From contig PGYO01000002.1 in assembly GCA_002839705.1 (NCBI GenBank), positions 186,001-250,000 of the forward strand: a stretch of 64,000 bases of DNA, read 5' to 3'. Numbering within the stretch: the first letter of the stretch is position 1; the number at the start of each line of letters is the position of its first letter. This DNA comes from Methanobacteriales archaeon HGW-Methanobacteriales-1. Lineage in GTDB: Archaea; Methanobacteriota; Methanobacteria; Methanobacteriales; Methanobacteriaceae. Shown piece by piece: positions 47,750-55,405 of this stretch. The notes under the pieces are model-generated. The model saw only the letters and a list, made by a program, of their open reading frames with translations, had not been told where the DNA came from and searched no databases. The position numbers and the translations under genes are program-made.

Positions 47750-47766
47750 GGGAGATTCAATCTCCC
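47750..47766. terminator. Hairpin after the pseudogene
   Basis: GGGAGAT (47750-47756) and ATCTCCC (47760-47766) pair around TCA and are followed by TTTT, suited to a transcript end. The core GGGA-ATTCAA-TCCC recalls the hairpin at 37376. Downstream (about 47787-47793) lies an AAGGAGG with no open frame behind it. Confidence 0.4.
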
Positions 47767-47906
47767 TTTTGGGTCTTTCCTAAGTAAGGAGGTAGTTTAG
47801 GATGACAACATGAAACCCATTATTCTATTATCATTATTTTATTTAAAGTTTACTTGAATATAATTAATGATAACTTGAAAAAATAGAAAAATATAAATAT
47901 CAATTT

Positions 47907-47927
47907 TACTTGAATTAAATTCAAGTA
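47907..47927. promoter_or_regulatory. 21-base perfect palindrome before second CobN-like gene
   Basis: TACTTGAATT (47907-47916) and AATTCAAGTA (47918-47927) flank one central A. Further copies of the half-site, TACTTGAATA (47851-47860) and TAACTTGAAA (47871-47880), lie upstream. A TATA-like ATATAAATAT (about 47891-47900) is just before the palindrome, so it covers the probable transcription start. It differs from the TAATAA/TATTA sites of the other cluster promoters. Confidence 0.5.
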
Positions 47928-47969
47928 CATTTGTAAAGGGTGTACTATAAATTTAAAGGAGGTGAAAAG

Positions 47970-50900
47970 ATTCGAAAACAAATGATTTTTTTAGCTTTGG
48001 CTATGGTTTTCGCAATGATAATCTGTGGATCAGTTTCTGCAGCAAACACTACAATGGGGGGTGAACTAGATTCAGAAATTGCTTTAAATATTTCTTTAGA
48101 GCATCCTGAAGCTCTCTCAGGCAATAATTTGCCCAGTGTTTCTGTGAAAGATTCTAATGGAAATTCTATTTCTAATATTTCAGTTACCAAATCTGGAAAT
48201 AGTCAGTATAAAATTAATTTCAAAAGTAATAAAACCAGTTTAAAGGTCAATGTTACTGCATTGGGGCATATATCTCAACTGGTAAATGTACAAATGAACT
48301 GGTTAAACTCAACAAATTCAAGCTACGGTTCTTCAACTGTAAACTTGAGGGCTTATAATCTTCTCATTTTGAGTGGATCTTCAACCTACTCCAAACCTGT
48401 GGTTTACTCCAATAGAAAACTTCGAGAAGAAGGATATTATTATAATTTGAAGTTTTTCACTACCAGTGATTTAACTTCAGGAAATACAACCATTGAGAAT
48501 GAGATTAAAGAATTTGCACAAAAATCAGACATAATAATTCTGGAAATGATTGGAATAAGTTCTGTTAACAAAATTAAAGAGTTAATTAATGGGACTAATG
48601 CTACAATATGGGCTTTAAGGTCTAATTCAACATTCAACAATGTTTCATATATTGATTCCAATGATACACAAATGAGAATTTACTGGGATAACTCTGGTGA
48701 AGAAAACATGGGTCGATTTCAGCTTAAAACACTTCAAAAAATAGGGATGTATGTTGATCCTTCTCAGGATTTAAGCCCGGTTTTTTATCCTAAAGTGTTC
48801 ATTTACCATCCGGATTCTCCAATAGCATCATTTACTACATTTAATGATTATTTGAGTTGGTATTCGCAAAATGGAACATATAATGCCAGTGCTCCATGGG
48901 TAGGAATATTGGGTTATAAATCTCATTTCATGAATGGAAATGGTGAATTATTGCAAGCACTTTTAAGAAGTCTGGAAGAAAAGGGAATGAATGTGATGCT
49001 GGTTATTTGTGATTCAAATGATGATGCCAGAGCCAGTGCATTTTCCACTTTTTTTATGAATGGAAATTCATCCCGTATTAATGCTCTTGTATGCTGTATG
49101 GGATACACCATGGTACTTAGCAATGCCACGGCCAGTGCTGAGATTCTGGAAAAACTTAATGTTCCTGTTTTTGCCCCAATTTATGCCTCAGATCTTGATA
49201 CTTGGGAAAATAGTTCTTCAGGACTTTCCAGTGAGGTATACTGGCAAGTGGCCTGGCCAGAGATGGAAGGTCGTATTGAACCTATATTAATGGGTGGTGT
49301 TGAATCTAGTGAGATTGATCCTTTTACTGGTATAAGTATAAAAAAATACACTCCCATACCCGATCGAATTGAAAGAGTCACTAGCAGGGTTGTTACCTGG
49401 GTAGATTTACAAATACTCCAAAATTCTGCTAAAAAGATAGCTCTTATTTACTACAATACTGCTGGAGGAAAAGACGGTGTAGGAGCATCTTATCTTAATG
49501 TTCCTGAAAGCATATCACAGATTCTAAAAGCAATGGATGATGCTGGTTATACCGTAAATGGAAATTATTCGGTAGAATCAATAATCAGTCTATTTTTAAC
49601 TGCTGGGAACAACGTGGGCTCCTGGGCTCCCGGTGAACTCAAAAAACTGGTGGATGCTGGGGCTATAACCATACCCTTAAGTGATTATCAGAAATGGTTT
49701 GCGACCTTACCTCAAGATCTTCAAAATGAAGTGATTGCTAAGTGGGGACCTACTCCAGGAAATGTCATGGTTTATGATGGAAAAATTGTCATTCCCGGTA
49801 TAATGCTAGGCAACATTTTCGTGGGTGCACAACCCATGAGAGGATGGGGTGAAGACCCAACTTCTATTGCCCATTCAGCAACATTACCTCCCACACATCA
49901 GTATATTGCATTTTACATGTGGTTACAAAACTCCATGAAAGCTAATGCTGTAATTCATCTTGGAACACATGGAACTCTGGAATGGCTTCCAGGTAGAAGT
50001 GTAGGACTTGGTATTGAAGATTGGCCGGATGTTCTTCTAGGTAATATGCCTAATATATATCCCTATATTATGGATAACACTGGAGAAGGAACACAGGCAA
50101 AAAGAAGAGGTTATGCAGTAATAATTGACCATTTAACTGCTACCCTAGTTAATTCTGGTCTTTATGGTGATCTTTCGACACTTAAAGATAAAATTAGTAG
50201 CTATGATTCTACAGATCAATCTGATAGAAAAGCAGTACTTCAAAGCGAAATATTGGGACTTATTAAGTCCTTAAATCTAAACGAAGACCTCAATATAGAC
50301 CTAAATTCCACCAGTTTTGAAGATATCAAAAATAAAGTCGAACATCATTTAGAGGAAATAGAATCTTCTTTGATTCCCTATGGGCTGCATACATTTGGAG
50401 TTGCCCTTAATGGAACTGAATTAGAACAAATGATTGATTCTATTGTTAGTTTTGATATAGTAAATAGAAACAATACTGAGTATCGGAATTATTTACGGTC
50501 ATTACTTACTTCTAATTTGGAGGTGGAAAACTTATTAACCGTTCTTAATGGAAATTTTGTTTCTCCATCATTAGGTGGTGATCCTATTCGCAAGGGTGAA
50601 GAGGTATTGCCTACGGGATTGAACTTTTATTCATTTGATCCGCGTATGGCACCAGATTCAACTGCCTGGAAAATTGGAAGTCAAATGGCCGATGAAATGC
50701 TAGCTCAATACTATGCAGTGAATGGAAAATATCCAGAAACTGTGGGAATTGTATTATGGTCTACTGAGACGATGCGTACCATGGGCCAATCTATTGCCAT
50801 GATATTAAGGTATATGGGTCTAGAACCAACATATGATACTAGTAAACGTTTCACTGGCTATAACATAACCTCATTAGCAGATTTAAAGCGCCCTAGAATT

Positions 50901-52256
50901 GATGTGCTGGTAACCATAAGTGGATTATTCAGAGACACATTTTCATATACTACTAACGTTTTGGACAACGCATTTAGACAAGTTGCTAATCTATCTGAAA
51001 GTATAGAAACCAATTATATACGCAAACACTACTTGACAGATCTAGCTAATTATACCCAAATTGGAATGAATTCTACCATTGCTCAAATTTTAGCGGGATC
51101 CCGTATATTTGGTCCTCCTGCTGAGGCATATGGTACTGGTGTTGCTCAATTGATTCCTTCCACATCTGGATGGGATAATCAGAGCGCTCTGGTGGAAGCT
51201 TATCTTTCCAAGATGTCATATATTTATGGCAATGGGATATATGCTTTAAATGGTATTGATGCACTTAAAAACCAGTTAAAGAACGTTGATGCTACTATTC
51301 AAGTGAGAGACAATAACTATGGGCTCCTGGATAATGATGACGTATATCAATATCTAGGTGGTCTTACAATGACTGCTGAAAGTATTTCTAACAAAGATAT
51401 CAGTGTTTATATTGCCAATACTCGGGGAACTCCACGCATTGAGACTTTAGGTCAGTTTATGTCTACTGAAATACATTCAAGGATTTTAAATCCTAAATGG
51501 AAAGAAGGTATGCTTAATGAAGGTTTTTCAGGTGCCAATGAAATTGCCAATGAAATTGGTCATTTATTTGCCTGGGAAGCAGTTATTCCAGAATCTGTTA
51601 GTGATGAAACCTGGAAATCTATTGCTGAAAACTATATACTCGATTCAAGTGTTAAAAATCAGTTTTTAAAGGCTAATCCTTATGCATTTGCTTCAACTGC
51701 AGCATGGATACTGGAAGCTGCTCGAAGAGGTATGATTAGTATGGATGCAGCTACTCAAACTGCAGTGGCCAATGAATACATCAAAGCTACGGTGGATTAT
51801 GGAGTAGTTTGTTGTCACCATACTTGTGCTAATTTAGAGTTCAATAAGTGGGTGGCCAAGGTTTCTTCTGCATCCTCTGCGACACTGAAGGCTTATGCTA
51901 AGATTATGCAAGCTGCTACTGGTAAAGATATCGGTTTATTATCCAATGATCCATCTACCCCTTCACAAGGTGGCTCATCTAATGGGGAAAATGGTCAATC
52001 TTCATCAAATGAGGATAAGGGCCAATCTTCTTCTAGTAATAGTCAATCTTCTGCTTCTACTCAGTCTAAGGAATCTTCTGATTCATCTGCATCTGAGAGT
52101 ACAACTGGTTCCAGTAATTCACAGCAGAAAGCATATGAAGTTACTAAAAATCCTCAAGGATCCTCGGATAGTACGGGAGTTTCATTCTTTGCTATTTTGG
52201 GGATAATTGGACTTTTGGGACTTTTTGGAGTTGGATATTACAGAAAAAACGTTTAA
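47970..52256 (+). CDS. Secreted CobN-like chelatase large-subunit protein 2
   Basis: The protein of about 1428 residues has a signal peptide (RKQMIFLALAMVFAMIICGS, cleavage near VSA), a short beta-rich N-terminal part and a complete CobN/ChlH-type region. HLGTHGTLEWLPGRSVGLG near residue 666 and GTQAKRRGYAVIIDHLT match cytoplasmic CobN closely, Glu included. GVVCCHHTCANL is near residue 1280. A Gln/Ser-rich linker, QKAYEVTK and a membrane helix end it. The best-placed start is ATT at 47970, seven bases after GGAGG in a block identical to that before the ATG at 42811; the alternatives (GTG 47940, ATG 47982) would translate the ribosome site or cut the signal peptide. The DUF2162, ExbB and DUF2149 genes follow. 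Confidence 0.8.
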   Translation: MRKQMIFLALAMVFAMIICGSVSAANTTMGGELDSEIALNISLEHPEALSGNNLPSVSVKDSNGNSISNISVTKSGNSQYKINFKSNKTSLKVNVTALGHISQLVNVQMNWLNSTNSSYGSSTVNLRAYNLLILSGSSTYSKPVVYSNRKLREEGYYYNLKFFTTSDLTSGNTTIENEIKEFAQKSDIIILEMIGISSVNKIKELINGTNATIWALRSNSTFNNVSYIDSNDTQMRIYWDNSGEENMGRFQLKTLQKIGMYVDPSQDLSPVFYPKVFIYHPDSPIASFTTFNDYLSWYSQNGTYNASAPWVGILGYKSHFMNGNGELLQALLRSLEEKGMNVMLVICDSNDDARASAFSTFFMNGNSSRINALVCCMGYTMVLSNATASAEILEKLNVPVFAPIYASDLDTWENSSSGLSSEVYWQVAWPEMEGRIEPILMGGVESSEIDPFTGISIKKYTPIPDRIERVTSRVVTWVDLQILQNSAKKIALIYYNTAGGKDGVGASYLNVPESISQILKAMDDAGYTVNGNYSVESIISLFLTAGNNVGSWAPGELKKLVDAGAITIPLSDYQKWFATLPQDLQNEVIAKWGPTPGNVMVYDGKIVIPGIMLGNIFVGAQPMRGWGEDPTSIAHSATLPPTHQYIAFYMWLQNSMKANAVIHLGTHGTLEWLPGRSVGLGIEDWPDVLLGNMPNIYPYIMDNTGEGTQAKRRGYAVIIDHLTATLVNSGLYGDLSTLKDKISSYDSTDQSDRKAVLQSEILGLIKSLNLNEDLNIDLNSTSFEDIKNKVEHHLEEIESSLIPYGLHTFGVALNGTELEQMIDSIVSFDIVNRNNTEYRNYLRSLLTSNLEVENLLTVLNGNFVSPSLGGDPIRKGEEVLPTGLNFYSFDPRMAPDSTAWKIGSQMADEMLAQYYAVNGKYPETVGIVLWSTETMRTMGQSIAMILRYMGLEPTYDTSKRFTGYNITSLADLKRPRIDVLVTISGLFRDTFSYTTNVLDNAFRQVANLSESIETNYIRKHYLTDLANYTQIGMNSTIAQILAGSRIFGPPAEAYGTGVAQLIPSTSGWDNQSALVEAYLSKMSYIYGNGIYALNGIDALKNQLKNVDATIQVRDNNYGLLDNDDVYQYLGGLTMTAESISNKDISVYIANTRGTPRIETLGQFMSTEIHSRILNPKWKEGMLNEGFSGANEIANEIGHLFAWEAVIPESVSDETWKSIAENYILDSSVKNQFLKANPYAFASTAAWILEAARRGMISMDAATQTAVANEYIKATVDYGVVCCHHTCANLEFNKWVAKVSSASSATLKAYAKIMQAATGKDIGLLSNDPSTPSQGGSSNGENGQSSSNEDKGQSSSSNSQSSASTQSKESSDSSASESTTGSSNSQQKAYEVTKNPQGSSDSTGVSFFAILGIIGLLGLFGVGYYRKNV

Positions 52257-52367
52257 AACCCCATTTTTCTTTTTCTTTTTTTGTGAAGTAATAAAAACAG
52301 ATTGATTCCAAAAAATAAGTATTAATTGGGTTTTGTTATTACTAAAAAGCCAAAATAAAGAGGAAAA

Positions 52368-52398
52368 GTAATAATATATTTTATATAGAAAGTATTAT
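52368..52398. promoter_or_regulatory. Putative operator upstream of the DUF2162 gene
   Basis: GTAATAA (52368-52374) and GTATTAT (52392-52398) keep the TAATAA-N18-TATTA pattern of the sites at 37794, 42731 and 47353. It lies 27-57 bases before the ATG at 52425 and suggests that the transporter/ExbB genes are co-regulated with the FmdE- and CobN-like genes. Confidence 0.45.
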
Positions 52399-52424
52399 AT
52401 ATCAGTTTTAAGCAAGGTGAATGT

Positions 52425-53132
52425 ATGGATATTGTTAGTTTATTATGGCAAATGGGAGTATTATCAGTATTACTCGTATTCGGAATAAAGATTGGTCTGG
52501 CCATGGGATTTGCAGGCATTAGTAAAAAAATGGCGGCCTTAATTATTGTTGGATATGGATTAGGAATACTAGCCATCACTACACTGGCCAGTGCTTATAT
52601 GGCATTGGTACAAGGCTTTTTTACGCAGTATGCGTCAGTCATCACCATTATCATGGCTGCGGTTATAATGTATGCTGGATTTCACACTATTCGTGAATGG
52701 AAACAGAATCAAAAGAATACGGCTAAAGCAACATGCATGGCCATGGTAGCTCCATGCCCTTGTTGTTTTGGAGCAGTAATTGCGGTTATTGTAATGGTTT
52801 CTCCATTAATTGGTCTTTCTGCTGCTACTATTGGTAAATATTCTGCATTGTTTTTAATGATATTAATAACAATTTTCTATCTAAGTTCAGGTGCAATTGT
52901 TAAATTTGTGAAAAAACCTTACCCTGTTCTTTTAGGAAATTTCATGCTATTTGCAGGCCTTTATTTTATGGTGTCCGCTATAGTACTCCCCAATATAAAT
53001 TCAGTTTTAAGTTCAACCATGACTCCTTTGGACATACCATCCATTACTACTATGGCATTGGCTCTGTTAGGTTCATTAGGGTTATTGGCTCTTGGAATAT
53101 TCTTAAATAAAAAAAGAAGTACTTTAAATTGA
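52425..53132 (+). CDS. DUF2162 family membrane transporter
   Basis: The 235-residue protein has six or seven membrane helices and matches the DUF2162 'predicted transporter' family. A cysteine cluster, CMAMVAPCPCCFGAVIAV at about residues 103-120, sits at the start of a membrane helix and could bind a metal or heme-like ligand. DUF2162, ExbB-type and DUF2149 genes recur together with CobN-like genes, so it is probably the permease of the module. GGTGA lies before the ATG. A hairpin follows its stop before the ExbB gene. Confidence 0.75.
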   Translation: MDIVSLLWQMGVLSVLLVFGIKIGLAMGFAGISKKMAALIIVGYGLGILAITTLASAYMALVQGFFTQYASVITIIMAAVIMYAGFHTIREWKQNQKNTAKATCMAMVAPCPCCFGAVIAVIVMVSPLIGLSAATIGKYSALFLMILITIFYLSSGAIVKFVKKPYPVLLGNFMLFAGLYFMVSAIVLPNINSVLSSTMTPLDIPSITTMALALLGSLGLLALGIFLNKKRSTLN

Positions 53133-53157
53133 AAGAATAGATGAAAAATAAATAATA

Positions 53158-53187
53158 AAATTGAATCTAATGATATAAATTCAATTT
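53158..53187 (+). terminator. Hairpin between DUF2162 and ExbB genes
   Basis: AAATTGAAT (53158-53166) and ATTCAATTT (53179-53187) form a 9-bp inverted repeat followed directly by a T run, the form of an intrinsic-type terminator. Some read-through or a separate promoter must serve the ExbB gene 40 bases downstream. Confidence 0.45.
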
Positions 53188-53228
53188 TTTTTTAAATATC
53201 AATTATAATGATAATATGAGGTGATTTA

Positions 53229-53900
53229 ATGGTTGCAGTCCCTGGCAGTGAAATGTTGGGTAGTATTTTACACGTAATTTCTCTTAGTCTTTTAATACCG
53301 GTTATTGTTGGTCTTTTGGCTTTTATGGCTTATGCTATAATTGCTTTTGGTGGAATGATTTCAGAATATTCCAGTCGGATTAAGACCACTCCTAAGGAAA
53401 TTGAGGATATTATTAAGCAAATTTCTCATCCGCCTACTTCTGAGCAGATTATGGCTGTGGTGGAGAAAAGTGGAATTCCCCAAGCCCAAAAAAATATTTT
53501 GATTGATCTGGCCAATACACAAGATATGCCTGATGCTTCACGTGAGGCGCTGGCCCGTAAACTGGTGGAAAATGAAGAAATTAAAGCAATGAAGGGAATA
53601 GAAAAAACAGATATTGTAACTCGTTTAGGACCTACTCTGGGATTAATGGGTACTTTAATTCCTATGGGGCCTGGACTCGCTGCATTGGGATCTGGTGATA
53701 TAAATACTCTGGCTCAGGCAATTATTATAGCATTCGACACCACCGTAGTGGGTCTGGCTGCTGGAGGTATCGCCTATGTAGTTTCTAAAGTCCGCAGGCG
53801 TTGGTATGAAGAATATATATCCAACCTGGATACATTAGTGGACTCAGTTCTGGAGGTTATGAAACATGGTGCGAAAACACAAGCGACGAATGCTTTCTAG
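53229..53900 (+). CDS. MotA/TolQ/ExbB proton channel family protein
   Basis: The 223-residue protein has three membrane helices (about residues 10-38, 135-160, 175-195) and the family core [21 protein letters not shown] ... [18 protein letters not shown]. ExbB/TolQ proteins form proton channels with ExbD/TolR and drive work across the envelope by the proton gradient. GAGGTGA lies before the ATG. The ExbD-like DUF2149 gene overlaps its end by 35 bases, so the two are made together. Confidence 0.9.
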   Translation: MVAVPGSEMLGSILHVISLSLLIPVIVGLLAFMAYAIIAFGGMISEYSSRIKTTPKEIEDIIKQISHPPTSEQIMAVVEKSGIPQAQKNILIDLANTQDMPDASREALARKLVENEEIKAMKGIEKTDIVTRLGPTLGLMGTLIPMGPGLAALGSGDINTLAQAIIIAFDTTVVGLAAGGIAYVVSKVRRRWYEEYISNLDTLVDSVLEVMKHGAKTQATNAF

Positions 53901-54207
53901 TCAGGGTGAAGAAGATCCCACCGCCGGCTCAGCCAACCTGGTTGATGCCATGCTGGTACTAGCTGTAGGATTTCTAATATTTTTGGTTATGTCTTGGAAC
54001 ATGCAAAACGTTGTATTCTCAGACATGTCACAACAAGAGAGACAAGAAACCATGGAAGCCATGAAAAAAGCAGTTGAACTAAACCAAGGTGATGAACTAA
54101 ATAACACACCGCAAACATCATCTGGCTCGGGTCAGGGATATGTGGAGATGGGTCAAGTTTATAAAGATCCTAAAACAGGCAAACTCATTATGGTACAGGG
54201 AAGTTGA
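53866..54207 (+). CDS. DUF2149 protein, ExbD-like
   Basis: The 113-residue protein has a basic N-terminus (VRKHKRRML), one membrane helix ([20 protein letters not shown]) with an Asp near its start as in ExbD/TolR, and a short extracytoplasmic tail ([20 protein letters not shown]). It overlaps the ExbB gene and probably forms the stator complex with it. ATG 53890 is an alternative start. A T-rich stretch follows the stop. Confidence 0.8.
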   Translation: MVRKHKRRMLSSQGEEDPTAGSANLVDAMLVLAVGFLIFLVMSWNMQNVVFSDMSQQERQETMEAMKKAVELNQGDELNNTPQTSSGSGQGYVEMGQVYKDPKTGKLIMVQGS

Positions 54208-54346
54208 CAGCTTCCTATAATTTTTTTTATTTTTTTATTTTTAGAATTAATTCTAGTTTTATTGTTTATTCACATTTTTTATTATTCAAAATATTATTTA
54301 ACAGTACTTGTATTTTTTTACTTTTTGTATTAGGGGTGTAAGAAGT

Positions 54347-55363
54347 ATGAAAAAAATTTATAGTTTAATAATTTATTTTTTAGGAATTTTAGCGATGATT
54401 TTATCTTTAATTTTTTATTCTATCGATTTTAATCCACTATATAGTTTTTTAGGTATTTTGGGCATTATAGTATTGATGATTAATTTGAGTAATAGTAATT
54501 CTTGTATCTATAAATCCCAACTTCTTATATTATTGATTATAAGTTTTATTGCTTGGACTATTATTCCACAGATCATTCCTTATCATGGTATAAGATCAGA
54601 TCCAGAAATAACTGAATTTATTGTACTAGTTTTTATTATAGTGGGAGTATATGGGATTATAAGGCAAAAAATATGTTCTAAAGAGATTTCTATTTATATG
54701 CCTGGCTTTGAACTTACAGATAATCGTAAATATCAAGAAGCAAATGACTTCTTTGACGGAATTCTAAAAAATAATCCTGAAGACTCTATAGCCTGGGCAT
54801 ATAAATCAGTATTTCTGAGAAAACTTGGTAGATCTGACGAACAAGATGAAGCCCGAAAAAAAGCTTTGGATGGTAATTTTGACCATAAATTATTTTTAAT
54901 AAGAAAAAATCTTCAGAGTTTCTTATTAAGCATTATAGGTCATTCTTATTTAGAATCCGAGGAATATGAAAAAGCCATGGAATATGCAGATAAATCTCTT
55001 GAAATTGATAGTAAAAATGTTTATTCAATGAATATTCGAGGAATTTCTTTGATTAAGTTAGAAAGGCCAGATGAATCAATCAAGTATTTTAATGAAGCAC
55101 TTAAACTTAATCCTAAAGCCGCAAATGTATTGAACAATAAAGCTGATGCACTTAGAAAAATGGGTGAATATAACAAATCACTGAAGATAATTGATAAATC
55201 TTTAAAATTTGGCCCAGAAAAATCTTTTATTTGGCTTACCAAAGCAGAGATATTAATCGACATGAAAAAAGAGGATGAAGCTCACTTTTACTTGAATAAG
55301 GCTTTAGAAATAGATCGTGGTAATGAGGATGCTCTTAAATTACAAAATAAATATTTCATTTAA
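54347..55363 (+). CDS. Membrane-anchored TPR protein
   Basis: The 338-residue protein has four or five N-terminal membrane helices (about residues 5-110) and a cytoplasmic part with tetratricopeptide repeats. Repeat units are visible at KYQEANDFFDGILKNNPEDS, EYEKAMEYADKSLEIDSKN, RPDESIKYFNEALKLNPKAA, EYNKSLKIIDKSLKFGPEK and KEDEAHFYLNKALEIDRGN. TPRs bind partner proteins; the partner is unknown. ATG 54347 is chosen because AGGGGTG lies before it; a TTG at 54308 is less likely. It is convergent with the surface-protein gene at 55406. Confidence 0.75.
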   Translation: MKKIYSLIIYFLGILAMILSLIFYSIDFNPLYSFLGILGIIVLMINLSNSNSCIYKSQLLILLIISFIAWTIIPQIIPYHGIRSDPEITEFIVLVFIIVGVYGIIRQKICSKEISIYMPGFELTDNRKYQEANDFFDGILKNNPEDSIAWAYKSVFLRKLGRSDEQDEARKKALDGNFDHKLFLIRKNLQSFLLSIIGHSYLESEEYEKAMEYADKSLEIDSKNVYSMNIRGISLIKLERPDESIKYFNEALKLNPKAANVLNNKADALRKMGEYNKSLKIIDKSLKFGPEKSFIWLTKAEILIDMKKEDEAHFYLNKALEIDRGNEDALKLQNKYFI

Positions 55364-55405
55364 ATTCTATTTTAAAAAAGAAAAAGAGAAAGAAATAGTT
55401 TTTGA

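Noticed and set aside
47780-47815. AAGGAGG followed by ATG at 47802 as a gene start
   Set aside because: The ATG opens only two further codons before a stop; no frame continues.
51895-52206. 103-residue Leu-rich frame at the end of CobN-like gene 2
   Set aside because: It is an alternative frame of the Gln/Ser linker region with no ribosome site.
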